From positions 1-64,000 of the forward strand of contig JACJVZ010000002.1 in NCBI GenBank assembly GCA_020637445.1: a stretch of 64,000 bases of DNA, given 5' to 3'. Made by a program: the position numbers and the translations under genes. Source of the DNA: Calditrichota bacterium (lineage in GTDB: Bacteria; Electryoneota; RPQS01). This document shows positions 55,552 to 64,000 of the stretch, piece after piece. Under the pieces are notes generated by a model. The model saw only the letters and a program-made list of their open reading frames with translations. It ran no database searches and had not been told where the DNA came from. Within the stretch, counting starts at the first letter, position 1. Every line of letters begins with the position of its first letter.

Positions 55552-57345
55552 TTACTTCATCAACACCATCTTCTGAGTCGCGGTGAAGCCGTTGACCGTC
55601 ATCTTGTAGAGGTACATACCGCTGGCAAGACCGGAGGCATCAAATTCGACGGTGTGGTGGCCGGCTTCAACCGTGCCATTCACCAACGTCGCGACTTCAC
55701 GTCCGTCCACACTGTAGACCTTCAGCTCAACGCTGCCGGCTTCGCGCACGGAATAGTCGATCGTGGTCGTCGGGTTGAACGGGTTGGGATAGTTCTGCAT
55801 CAACGCGTACTCGGTAACGATACCGGCGCCCGTTTGCGGGGTCGCATACTGCGTCTGCGGATAGATGAACTGCGTGCCGTCATAGGCCACGGCAGTCAGC
55901 TGATAGGCATACTGCTCGCCGTTCTCGACATGGATGTCTTCGAACGTGTAGTTGTGGCCCGTCGGGCTGTCGCCAAGACCAACGACTTGAGCAAGTTCTT
56001 CGCCGTTACGGGCGATGATGTAATGATCAATGTCGCTTTCGGCATTCGTACGCCAGTTGAGCGTGACCTTGCCGTCGCCAGCGATGGCGGCGAAGCTGGA
56101 GATCTCAACGGCCAACGCGTTGTCGCCGTTGAACGTCACGTCCACCGGGCAGCAGCAGTTACGCGTGTCGATGTAGAGCGTGTAGGTGTCGGGGAACCAG
56201 CAGCCGAAGTCGTCCGCATCGCCATTGCCCGACCAGTTGTAACGCTGGAAGCCGCCGACGCCCGGATAAATGGGCTGACCGGCATCGAGGATACCGAAGC
56301 TGTCCAGCAACCAGGAACGAAGACGGAAGAAGTCCGTGCAGCTTTCCGACGGAGCAAGCGTGATCAAGAAGCAGGTCGGATCAGCAATCGACGTGAAGCG
56401 GAGAACCGCGTCGCCGCCACGGCCCGTGAAGGAGCCGGCTGCGCCGATAGCCACACGCTGGTCATAGTCGCTGCAGAACGAGCACAGGTCAACCGTGCCG
56501 CTCCACGACGGGGAGTCGATGATGATCGGATCGCTGTCGTCGTCACCAGGATAAGTGCGAACACACGCTTCACAAACTGAGGCTGCACAATCATAGCCAG
56601 CATCGCCGTTGGCCCAGAGGGACCACGGACCAACCGTCGCACCGCCGCAGCAGCTATAGTCGGTGTTGTTGTTCAGGAAGCAGTAGCCAACACCCAGATC
56701 GAAGTAACCCCACGTTGCACAGTCGGGGCCGGCAACGATATCCCAGAAGATACCCGGAGGCGTACCAACGCCGTCCCAACCGGTGAATTCAACTTCTACG
56801 AAGAAGGGGCCGTTGACACAAGCATCAACCGGAACGTTCACGATGACGATGCCATCGGTGCTGTCATAGTCAAACTGAGTCACCGAATAGGAACCCATAC
56901 CGCCGGTACCCATCACGGAACCGTACGGGCCCTTGCACTGGGTCGGGATACCCGCGCTCGCGGCATCTTCCGGGCAACGGATATTCACGTTGAACGACAC
57001 GGTGCTTTGGGCAGCCGTATCCGCGTCGTTGTTACCAAAAATCACGAGAGCAATGTCCACGGACGAAACGTGGAACGGATAGAACGGCGCGCTGCAATTG
57101 CCATCGCCGTCGGTTTCCGGATCGAGCCATTGATAGTAGGCATCGCCGGGATAGCCACCAAAGCTACCATAGATGTTGCCGGGGAATTTCGTCAGCGCAC
57201 AGCTACCTGTACGGCTTGTGAAATCGGGCATCGTCGGGTTTTCAACCTTCATTTGCTCACGGGTGCGGCTCGGGAGCTGCTCTGCCGTAGCAAACGGCGC
57301 GATCACGAAGACCGCCAAGATACACAATATCAAAATCTTACGCAT
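55552..57345 (-). CDS. Cys-rich secreted protein with Fn3 and T9SS sorting domain
   Basis: A 597-residue exported protein with AAGGAG before the ATG and a signal peptide (ILILCILAVFVIAPFATA). The body (~30-400) is unusually rich in Cys, with clusters such as DYSCCGGATVG, SVCEACVRTY, DLCSFCSDYD and TRNCCCPVDV, suggesting disulfides or metal binding in an extracellular beta fold. A Fn3-like domain follows (~405-500, GKVTLNWRTNAESDIDHY), then a T9SS type A-like domain (QNYPNPFNPTTTI, LKVYSVDGREV, ASGMYLYKM, MVLMK). I recognise no enzyme. Presumably a surface structural or adhesive protein. Confidence 0.82.
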   Translation of the reverse strand: MRKILILCILAVFVIAPFATAEQLPSRTREQMKVENPTMPDFTSRTGSCALTKFPGNIYGSFGGYPGDAYYQWLDPETDGDGNCSAPFYPFHVSSVDIALVIFGNNDADTAAQSTVSFNVNIRCPEDAASAGIPTQCKGPYGSVMGTGGMGSYSVTQFDYDSTDGIVIVNVPVDACVNGPFFVEVEFTGWDGVGTPPGIFWDIVAGPDCATWGYFDLGVGYCFLNNNTDYSCCGGATVGPWSLWANGDAGYDCAASVCEACVRTYPGDDDSDPIIIDSPSWSGTVDLCSFCSDYDQRVAIGAAGSFTGRGGDAVLRFTSIADPTCFLITLAPSESCTDFFRLRSWLLDSFGILDAGQPIYPGVGGFQRYNWSGNGDADDFGCWFPDTYTLYIDTRNCCCPVDVTFNGDNALAVEISSFAAIAGDGKVTLNWRTNAESDIDHYIIARNGEELAQVVGLGDSPTGHNYTFEDIHVENGEQYAYQLTAVAYDGTQFIYPQTQYATPQTGAGIVTEYALMQNYPNPFNPTTTIDYSVREAGSVELKVYSVDGREVATLVNGTVEAGHHTVEFDASGLASGMYLYKMTVNGFTATQKMVLMK

Positions 57346-57651
57346 ACCGGGACTCCTTAATTTTAGGAATTTTCCACCAAGATCGGTTCTTTTTTATCGC
57401 TATTCAAAGTTAGTCTTTCCCAGAGGCAGTATGTAAAATATAGTAAGACTACTTAATCGTCAAGGGAAGCTCACATCCTTCTAAAAAAAGTTGCAGGTTT
57501 TGTTATCGGGTGTTCAAGTGAATTTGAGCTTCTAACTTGTGGATTTGTGTAGAGTTTGCTTTAATAACCCACCCACCTTGATCAATTTTGTGTCAGAATC
57601 AGAGGCATAGCGTTTCCAATTGCTTCCCGGATTCTTCAATTCTTAAAAATA
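57346..57651. other. Divergent promoter region
   Basis: About 306 A/T-rich bases between the Cys-rich protein gene and the photolyase gene. It must contain both promoters; a minus-strand TATATTTTA around 57440 could be a -10/-7 element. No RNA gene, operator or repeat is convincing. Confidence 0.35.
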
Positions 57652-59121
57652 ATGACCCACTCCTTAGCCTCAAAAGCACTTAGACTTAGGTCACTGAATA
57701 CTCTGCAAATTCAAGCAGGATCATTCGTGTTGTATTGGATGCTGGCTCAACGGCGCGTTTCACACAACTTCGCGCTTGAGCGGGCCGTACAGTGGGCGGA
57801 ACATCTTGGCTTGCCGCTGGTCATTTTGGAATCTCTCACGCTTGTCTATGAGTATGCGAGCCCAAGGCAGCACGTTTTCCTGCTGGAGGGGATGTTCGAG
57901 AACAAGAAGCGGTTATCTAAGAAGAACGTTCTTTACTATCCGTTTGTGGAGAGAATACCCGGTGAGCGCGGAGATCTGTTGCGCGCTCTGGCATCGCAGG
58001 CGGCCGTGGTCGTGGTCGATGAATTTCCGATGGCAATGCATCAAGACTTGGTCAACGAAGCCGCGAGCGAATTCACCTGCAAATTTGAAGCGGTGGATTC
58101 GTGCGGGCTGCTTCCATTGCGCGCGACGGAGGTGACCTATCCGACGGCGTTTGCGTTTCGCAGATATATGCAGCGCACGTTGCGTGAACATATTGACATA
58201 TTTCCCAAAGCTGATCCGCTCGCAAGAGTGTCTTTGCCTGTTGCGACGATCGATGAGCGCATCACAGCACAGTGGCCGGTTGCCGATCCTGAAAAGTTGC
58301 TTGCCAATCAGAGTTGGATGAACGAACTTCCGCTGTTGCACGAGGTCACCCCTGTTGAAACAATTGGTGGAACATCGGCTGCGGAAAAACTGCTGCGAGA
58401 GTTTTTGGATCACAAACTTTCACACTATGCTGACGACCGCAATCAACCTGAGCAGGATTTTTCGAGTGGCTTGAGTCCCTACTTGCATTTCGGACAGATT
58501 TCTGTGCATCAGATTTTTTCGGAGCTTGCGAAGCGGGAGAATTGGTCGCCCGATAAACTTGCAGATAACGTCGCAGGCAAGAAGGAGGGCTGGTGGGGGA
58601 TTGAGCGGAATGCCGAGAGTTTTCTCGATGAGTTGATTACTTGGCGGGAACTTGGCTACAACTTTACTCATCTGCGCGAGGATTACAAAGAGTTTTCGTC
58701 GCTGCCGCCGTGGGCTTTGAAGACACTGAACGAACATCGCAAAGACAAACGAAAGTGGACTTACTCGAAGGAAGAATTTGAAAACTCGGCGACGCATGAT
58801 CCGCTCTGGAATGCGGCGCAGACTCAATTGCGGCGCGAGGGGAAAATCCACAACTATCTGAGGATGTTATGGGGCAAGAAGATTCTGGAATGGTCGGAGT
58901 CGCCGGAGGCTGCGCTGGAAATCATGATCGAACAGAACGACAAATGGGCGCTCGACGGACGCGATCCGAATTCTTACAGTGGGATTTTGTGGTGTCTGGG
59001 ACGCTACGACCGTCCGTGGTTTCCCGAGCGCGAGATCTTCGGGCAAATCAGGTACATGAGCAGCGAGAACACCGCGCGCAAAGTGAAAGTGAAGAACTAC
59101 ATTGCGAAGTTCTCCGAATAG
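57652..59121 (+). CDS. Class II CPD photolyase
   Basis: A 489-residue FAD enzyme that uses blue light to split cyclobutane pyrimidine dimers. The N-terminal alpha/beta domain begins LQIQAGSFVLYWMLAQRRVSH, as in class II. The C-terminal FAD/DNA-binding domain has GLSPYLHFGQIS, FLDELITWRELGYNF, KIHNYLRMLWGKKILEWS and the strongly conserved DKWALDGRDPNSYSGILWC followed by GQIRYMSS. The YNF and WGKKILEW elements distinguish class II from class I enzymes. The length is typical. The ATG has no Shine-Dalgarno sequence. Probably a monocistronic repair gene, with its own terminator. Confidence 0.95.
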   Translation: MTHSLASKALRLRSLNTLQIQAGSFVLYWMLAQRRVSHNFALERAVQWAEHLGLPLVILESLTLVYEYASPRQHVFLLEGMFENKKRLSKKNVLYYPFVERIPGERGDLLRALASQAAVVVVDEFPMAMHQDLVNEAASEFTCKFEAVDSCGLLPLRATEVTYPTAFAFRRYMQRTLREHIDIFPKADPLARVSLPVATIDERITAQWPVADPEKLLANQSWMNELPLLHEVTPVETIGGTSAAEKLLREFLDHKLSHYADDRNQPEQDFSSGLSPYLHFGQISVHQIFSELAKRENWSPDKLADNVAGKKEGWWGIERNAESFLDELITWRELGYNFTHLREDYKEFSSLPPWALKTLNEHRKDKRKWTYSKEEFENSATHDPLWNAAQTQLRREGKIHNYLRMLWGKKILEWSESPEAALEIMIEQNDKWALDGRDPNSYSGILWCLGRYDRPWFPEREIFGQIRYMSSENTARKVKVKNYIAKFSE

Positions 59122-59143
59122 TGGGAGTAGATTGAAATGAAAA

Positions 59144-59172
59144 GAGCCGCGAGTGATCGCGGCTCCTTTTTG
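59144..59172 (+). terminator. Terminator of the photolyase gene
   Basis: GAGCCGCG and CGCGGCTC pair around a six-base loop and are followed by CTTTTTG. It lies between convergent genes. Confidence 0.85.
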
Positions 59173-59190
59173 ATTTCTGAAATGATGAAA

Positions 59191-60258
59191 CTACTTCAAC
59201 AAGATCATCTTCATGTCATTCTGATAGCTGCCCGCTTCGATGCGGCAGATGTATGTTCCCGACGCGACGTTGGCTCCCGAGTTGCTCGTGCCGTTCCACG
59301 AAACTACATGCGACCCAACCGACATTTGTTCATTGCCGATCAACGTATTGACTTCGCGACCCATGATATCGTAGACCCGCAATTGCACCTGCGAAGTCGC
59401 GGGCAAATCAAACCGAATCTGTGTCGTGCTATTGAACGGGTTGGGGTAGTTTTGGAGAAGAGAGAAATTTGTGATGATGTTAGGTTGACTGGGGACGTCA
59501 ACATATTGAATGAAGTCCGTGACATTAACACCCGCAATCCCTGCCGTATCGAGTCCCTGGTAGCCAAAACTCCCAATTTGAATGCCGTGCTCTTCTTTCC
59601 ATCTGAAGTAAGAATAGACCGTAGTGTCTGGCGTCTCGCCCGCAAACCACGACGCACCCCACGACTCTTCATATGTCCTGAGGACTTCGTAGCTGCCACT
59701 ATCCGTCAGCACTGTCCCCCATCCGTCCACGACTGTTACCGTGCTATCCCACAGAAAGAGTGTAACTCCTGGAAGTATTTCCGCCGATGAGTGCGTGACG
59801 TTTATCGTTGCAGGTGATCCATAGACAAATGGCAGTGTCATTAACAATAGAGGTGGTTCGTAAATTAGAATCGATGGATCAAATCCTTCTTGAAAAAGGA
59901 CTCCTCCTAGACTCTCATAGTGATCGCCTTGAAGCCTGCGGTAAAGCTCTGTCACCGTGCCGTCACTTGAAGTGTACCTTACACAAATCGTGCTTGTGGG
60001 AAATGTGCTCGAGTACTCCGTTGTTGCAGGATCAACATACTCCTCCGTAGTCATGCTGGGGCACTCATATCCGCGTAAGTCCCATAGTTGATTCTCACCT
60101 GGAAGATCGGGATCGACGGTAAGGCGCTCTGTGGAAGACCGTTTGTGTACAACCGTCCCAATCCCTGCAAGACTTGATGACGTAATCGTGATTTGCGCGG
60201 AGACAGTTGTCGAAAGTGCGAACAAAATTAGTAAGCCAAGGCCGGGAATGCTGCGCAT
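59191..60258 (-). CDS. Secreted protein of unknown function with T9SS sorting domain
   Basis: A 355-residue exported protein with a signal peptide (LGLLILFALSTTVSAQ) and GAGG close to the ATG. The central ~240 residues are beta-rich and match nothing I know; there is an enzyme-like stretch with paired Trp (EESWGASWFAGETPDTTVY) but no catalytic motif. The C-terminal ~85 residues are a standard T9SS type A-like domain (QNYPNPFNSTTQI, LRVYDIMGREV, ASGTYICRI, MILLK). Expected to be surface-attached or released. Confidence 0.78.
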   Translation of the reverse strand: MRSIPGLGLLILFALSTTVSAQITITSSSLAGIGTVVHKRSSTERLTVDPDLPGENQLWDLRGYECPSMTTEEYVDPATTEYSSTFPTSTICVRYTSSDGTVTELYRRLQGDHYESLGGVLFQEGFDPSILIYEPPLLLMTLPFVYGSPATINVTHSSAEILPGVTLFLWDSTVTVVDGWGTVLTDSGSYEVLRTYEESWGASWFAGETPDTTVYSYFRWKEEHGIQIGSFGYQGLDTAGIAGVNVTDFIQYVDVPSQPNIITNFSLLQNYPNPFNSTTQIRFDLPATSQVQLRVYDIMGREVNTLIGNEQMSVGSHVVSWNGTSNSGANVASGTYICRIEAGSYQNDMKMILLK

Positions 60259-60394
60259 GTGTGCCTCGAAAATATTTGGTGGTCAATAACTGCAAGATAG
60301 CGAAGTACAAAAAAAAATCAAGTTCCAGATGTGAAAGCGAACATGGTGCTGACTCGGGAGGAAACGTTGCGCCTTTATGTTTGCCCCCCCCTAG

Positions 60395-60446
60395 CCCACC
60401 CGGAAGACCGGGGGGGAATTTCAAACCCCCGGAAGACCGGGGGGGG
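60395..60446. repeat. Tandem GC-rich hairpin repeat
   Basis: Two copies of a CCCGG-AAGA-CCGGG hairpin with long C and G flanks, about 15 bases apart, each followed by GAAT. The second (CCCCCGG/CCGGGGG) lies 9-12 bases past the stop of the PNGase F-like gene and may terminate it on the minus strand (TTTG follows). A third C run at 60384-60390 suggests further degenerate copies. Confidence 0.6.
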
Positions 60447-60454
60447 AATCGGAA

Positions 60455-61444
60455 TTACCAATTCTGCCAGAGCAGCGGCGTCTTCTTCCAGCCTGCCACA
60501 TACGCCGAAACTTTCCAGACGCCGTAATGGTTGTTCTCGTCTTTGGGGCGCATGTTTTCGATTTTAATCGAGACATTTTGTTGGCCTTTTTGCATGACGT
60601 CCGTCGCGTCGATTTGATGCGGCAGGACGATGTCGCCCGGACACCAACCACTGCGCGAAAAATCCGATGACCACCAGCCGTTCGTCCAGCGCGCGCAATA
60701 CGGATTGTATTGCCGCATTTTTTTGCAGTCGTCGCGCCACGGATGAAAGCGTTCGATGACGTGATCGTTGACGGAGATGACATTCGGCTTGGAAACGAAT
60801 TCGTCTTCGTCGCGACCGTCGGTGCAATGGCCGGTGGAGGTGTAATAGATCACCGCATAGGCGAACGAATCAGGAATTACAATGTCCGTCGAAACTCCGG
60901 CGGGCATTTTTTCTTGCGTGAAGGAATCCTGATAATAAATCGGCGCGACGTAGTCGGGCATCTGCGCGGTACTGTCGGGCACATATTCGAGCGCGAAATC
61001 GAGTTCCCAACCGGGACTCACCCACGTGTCAATCGAGGCGCGAAACGTTTGCATTCCTTGCAGCACGGGCGCGAGTTGCGTCACGTCGGCTTCGTGCGAG
61101 GTCTCGCCGCCGAACGACGTGATAAACCGCAGCACTTCGAGTTCGAGCGAATCGGCGAGCAGTAGCCGCACATTTCCGCCGCGATCATAACGGTCGGCGA
61201 CTTTGATTTCATCGACGGGAATTGGATGCAGCCAGAGTTTGGCCGTGATCCGCGTCGGCTGCGTGAGCTTGGGGAGTGTCACCTGTTTTTCGACGATGCG
61301 CCCATTGTCGAGCGCGACTTCGCCCGGATGCAGGTATTTTCCCGAACTGTCCGGCGAAAAATGCAGTGCCGCTCGGTCGAAGATGTTGATGGTTTGAGCA
61401 AACGAAACCTGTGCGAGCAATAGAAAAGAAAGGAGCAGTTTCAT
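60455..61444 (-). CDS. PNGase F-like peptide-N-glycosidase
   Basis: A 329-residue exported amidase-like protein, start at ATG 61444 giving signal peptide LLLSFLLLAQVSFAQ. The two-domain beta-sandwich pattern of PNGase F is visible: N-terminal DRYDRGGNVRLLLAD (the DR pair matches the known active-site Asp-Arg) and FITSFGG. The C-terminal domain has TGHCTDGRDEDEFVSKPNVI (candidate catalytic Glu), RFHPWRDDCKKMRQYNP, TNGWWSSDFSRSGWCPGD, and a final strand ending TPLLWQNW. PNGase F releases N-glycans from glycoproteins. No T9SS tail. It could feed oligomannose glycans to the GH92 operon elsewhere in the window. Confidence 0.85.
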   Translation of the reverse strand: MKLLLSFLLLAQVSFAQTINIFDRAALHFSPDSSGKYLHPGEVALDNGRIVEKQVTLPKLTQPTRITAKLWLHPIPVDEIKVADRYDRGGNVRLLLADSLELEVLRFITSFGGETSHEADVTQLAPVLQGMQTFRASIDTWVSPGWELDFALEYVPDSTAQMPDYVAPIYYQDSFTQEKMPAGVSTDIVIPDSFAYAVIYYTSTGHCTDGRDEDEFVSKPNVISVNDHVIERFHPWRDDCKKMRQYNPYCARWTNGWWSSDFSRSGWCPGDIVLPHQIDATDVMQKGQQNVSIKIENMRPKDENNHYGVWKVSAYVAGWKKTPLLWQNW

Positions 61445-61675
61445 AGTGAATGCGAGGTGGTGGTTGGGTTCTTTTATGATACGGGAATCCGCCGTGAAAG
61501 GAAAGCCAAAACCGCCCGGCAAAACCCTGCGGAACAATCTGCCGTGACCTGTTTTGTTATATCTCGTAAGCTCCGTATTTTCAACATGAAAAAGTGTGAG
61601 TTTTGCTGGTATAGTCCTTGCTGAATGTTATACCACATTACTCCAATCCCAGAACTTTCGCCCAAAGGCACGGCC

Positions 61676-64000
61676 ATGGCCACTCCGTCCGACTTCCGCA
61701 AATCCCCGTTTGACATCCTGAAGCAGCGCCGCGATGAACTATTCGCCGCGCGCCCCAACCGCACCAACGCCTATCTCGGGCTGACCGCCGAAATCCCTTC
61801 GGGGTTGGTCGAGCAGGTTCTGAAACACACCAAGAAAAATAGCCGCCTGCTTGTGATCGGCAACGGTCGCAGTGACGCTCTGAAAAAATTTGTCGAACAG
61901 GGTTTCGCCGTTAAGCTCATTGACTGGTCGCCACTTGCACTCGCGGCCACGGAAGACGTGCGCCGCACACTTACTCGCACCGACGCCGAAAAAATTAAAG
62001 CGCAGCTCATCGAAGGCTCAAAGCTCACCTGCGCGGATGGAAGCTGTGACGGTATCGTGCTGACGGGAATTTTATCTGAGCTTGCGCATCCGCTGCCGCT
62101 TTTGAAAGAGTGCTCGCGTGTTTTGTCCGACGGCGGAAGTTTGACCGTGTGTGTGCCGAACAACTTGGCGAGCTATCATTCCGAACATGCGACGTTGTGG
62201 ACCGAAGAGACCTTGCGCGAGATGTTCACACTGCTGTTTGACTCGGTGACAATTTCTGCGCAGGGTGATTCGCTGTGCGTCTATGCATCCAACAAAGTGA
62301 CCGTGAAGCATCCGGTGATTTTTGCAATGATGAACATTCGCAATGAAGATCGCTGGCTGCGCGACGTGCTCGATAGCAGCGCGACGATTTGCGACGGCAT
62401 CATCGTCTACGACGACGGTTCGACCGACAAAACTCCGGAAATCTGTATGGTGCATCCTGCCGTCGTGGCCTATCAGCGCCGCGAAGAAACGCAAACCGAC
62501 AAGGCGCGTGACAAGAATCGCATGTGGGAAATGGCGCTCGACTACAAGTTCGATTGGATGCTGGCAATCGACGGTGACGAACTCTTGGAACCGACCGCGC
62601 CGAATAGAATCCTTGATGAAATCAAGAAGTGTCCCAAGCACGTCACTCAGATCGATTTTGAGTTCCTGTATCTTTGGAACGACTACACGCACTATCGCAC
62701 CGACGGGATTTACACGGGCATCTACCATCCGTGTCTGTTTCGTCCGACGACGCAGAAATGGACCGAACTTCAATTTCAGGCGACGGCGCATGCGGGAAAT
62801 CTGCATTGCGAACGCGTGCCGCAAAACATCGCGGGCGACAGAATGCGCGCCGATATCAAAATCGAGCATCTCGGTTACATGTTTGCCGAAGACCGTCTGC
62901 GGAAATATCACTGGAACAAAAATAAAGACGTCAAACACGCGAACGAAGGCTACTACGAGCACCTGCTCGACCAGCCGCACATGACACTCGCGCCGTGGGA
63001 CAGACGACCGAACAGCATACAACGCGGGAACACCAACGTGGAAAAACAGACGCTCAAGCCCGACTACTACTACGCAAATGCGCGCCGCAATTTGGCCGAA
63101 CGTGTGCCGAAGGATGCGCGTGAAGTGCTCGACGTCGGCTGCGGCAACGGCGCGACCGGCAAACTCATTCAGCAGTTAACCGGCGCACGCGTCACGGGAA
63201 TTGAAATTCATCCCGAAGTCGCCAAAGTCGCAAGGCAAGTGCTCGCCGACGTGCACGTTCTCGACGTGGAAGCCGATGAATTGCCATTTTCGCAAAAGCA
63301 GTTCGATTGTATTTTGTGCGGAGACGTGCTCGAGCATCTCATCGATCCGTGGAAGGCGCTGCAAAAACTCGTGTCGCATCTGAAACCCACGGGATGCTTA
63401 ATCGTTAGTCTGCCGAACGTGCGAAATCTCGGCGTGATCGGCCAACTGCTCGAAGGATCGTGGAACTATCAGGAATACGGAATTCTCGACAGCACGCATC
63501 TGCGTTTCTTTGCCAAGAGCGATATGGAGAAATTGTTCGCGTCGGCGGGATTGCGCGCGGAGCTTGTGGAGACGGTGCGCGATCCGCTGTATGAAGGACA
63601 GGTGAAGAGCTTGCCAACGGAACCACTGACCTTAGATTTGGGCGGACTGGTTTTGCGCGACGTTTCACCGCAAGATTTCAACGAACTGACGGCGCAGCAG
63701 TTTATTTTCATGGCCAAACCCGACGCGAGTGTTTTGCCGAAGCAAAAACCTGTCGCGTCCGTCGTGATTCCGGTGTTCAACAACTTGAGTTACACGAAGG
63801 CGTGCTTAACGTCGCTGTTTAACACGAAAGAAGAGACTCCGTTCGAGATTATCGTCGTCGATGACGGTTCAACCGATGGCACGAAAGAGTATCTGGCTTC
63901 GCTCGGCAACAAAATCAACGTTGTCACACACGAGCAGAACTACGGCTTCGCGCGTTCCTGCAACGACGGCGCGCGCGCTTCGACCGGACAGCTTGTGGTA
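61676..64000 (+). CDS. Methyltransferase-GT2-methyltransferase-GT2 fusion protein, incomplete at window end
   Basis: An open frame of at least 775 codons with no stop before the window ends. Domains in order: a SAM methyltransferase-like domain (~40-185; LLVIGNGRSDALKK, then CDGIVLTGILSELAHPLPLL), a GT-A glycosyltransferase-2-like domain (~210-445; FAMMNIRNEDRWLRDVLDS, VYDDGSTDKTPE, LAIDGDELLEP), and a second class I methyltransferase (~465-680; VLDVGCGNGATGKLI, CGDVLEHLIDPWKAL). A second GT2 domain starts at ~694 (VSVVIPVFNNLSYTKACLTS, IVVDDGSTDGT, NYGFARSCNDGA) and is cut off. The start could also be the in-frame ATG at 61625; neither has a good ribosome site. Likely cytoplasmic, in surface-glycan assembly. 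Confidence 0.85.
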   Translation, partial: MATPSDFRKSPFDILKQRRDELFAARPNRTNAYLGLTAEIPSGLVEQVLKHTKKNSRLLVIGNGRSDALKKFVEQGFAVKLIDWSPLALAATEDVRRTLTRTDAEKIKAQLIEGSKLTCADGSCDGIVLTGILSELAHPLPLLKECSRVLSDGGSLTVCVPNNLASYHSEHATLWTEETLREMFTLLFDSVTISAQGDSLCVYASNKVTVKHPVIFAMMNIRNEDRWLRDVLDSSATICDGIIVYDDGSTDKTPEICMVHPAVVAYQRREETQTDKARDKNRMWEMALDYKFDWMLAIDGDELLEPTAPNRILDEIKKCPKHVTQIDFEFLYLWNDYTHYRTDGIYTGIYHPCLFRPTTQKWTELQFQATAHAGNLHCERVPQNIAGDRMRADIKIEHLGYMFAEDRLRKYHWNKNKDVKHANEGYYEHLLDQPHMTLAPWDRRPNSIQRGNTNVEKQTLKPDYYYANARRNLAERVPKDAREVLDVGCGNGATGKLIQQLTGARVTGIEIHPEVAKVARQVLADVHVLDVEADELPFSQKQFDCILCGDVLEHLIDPWKALQKLVSHLKPTGCLIVSLPNVRNLGVIGQLLEGSWNYQEYGILDSTHLRFFAKSDMEKLFASAGLRAELVETVRDPLYEGQVKSLPTEPLTLDLGGLVLRDVSPQDFNELTAQQFIFMAKPDASVLPKQKPVASVVIPVFNNLSYTKACLTSLFNTKEETPFEIIVVDDGSTDGTKEYLASLGNKINVVTHEQNYGFARSCNDGARASTGQLVV

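Overview
This looks like a chromosomal segment of a Gram-negative bacterium of the FCB superphylum, probably an uncultured candidate lineage. The case rests on content. Seven secreted proteins end in a type IX secretion (T9SS) type A-like C-terminal sorting domain (core like YPNPFNP, then VYNVLGQEV, then SSGIYF, then a final K/R-containing strand). A PorV/PorQ-family outer-membrane protein and a TonB-dependent receptor with a carboxypeptidase-like plug extension are also present. I cannot name the phylum from sequence reading alone. Start sites are mixed: some genes have a clear GGAGG-type ribosome site and others have none.

Layout. 1-950: an eroded insertion-sequence integrase next to gene-free DNA. 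954-6927, minus strand: two FG-GAP/T9SS surface proteins, a Dabb protein, the stub of a sodium/solute symporter, and a fused PabB-PabC gene (folate branch). 7012-9210: a PAS/coiled-coil protein with a degenerate histidine-kinase core. 9390-13168, plus strand: tRNA-Gln, EttA, a secreted transglutaminase-like protein and a PAS protein. 13242-19580, minus strand: a four-gene sugar operon (ROK kinase, CBM9-like protein, FucP-type transporter, GH92 alpha-mannosidase with a large insertion). 19863-20443: a TMEM175-type channel gene broken by a single-base frameshift. 20535-23100: a PhoB/PhoR-type two-component pair. 23414-24853: a T9SS-tagged esterase, divergent from the next block.

25125-52592, plus strand: the centrepiece, a 27-kb alpha-glucan (starch/glycogen/maltodextrin) locus. 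It encodes a TonB receptor, a large partner protein and a PorV-like protein with abutting or overlapping reading frames. Next come a T9SS-tagged protein made only of starch-binding-like modules and a 1402-residue T9SS-tagged GH13 amylase. An exported debranching enzyme (GH133-like) with a DOMON tail, a MalK/MsmK-type ATPase and an exported GH57 enzyme follow. A MalE-type lipoprotein, MalF- and MalG-type permeases, a large GH57-like multidomain protein and a starch-binding-like multidomain protein complete it. My inference is surface amylolysis, TonB-dependent outer-membrane passage, periplasmic trimming and debranching, and ABC import, without a recognisable SusD.

52717-60258: secreted, adhesin-like proteins (two with T9SS tails) surrounding a class II CPD photolyase. 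60455-61444: a PNGase F-like N-glycanase, which pairs conceptually with the GH92 operon. 61676-64000: a methyltransferase/glycosyltransferase/methyltransferase/glycosyltransferase fusion that runs off the window.
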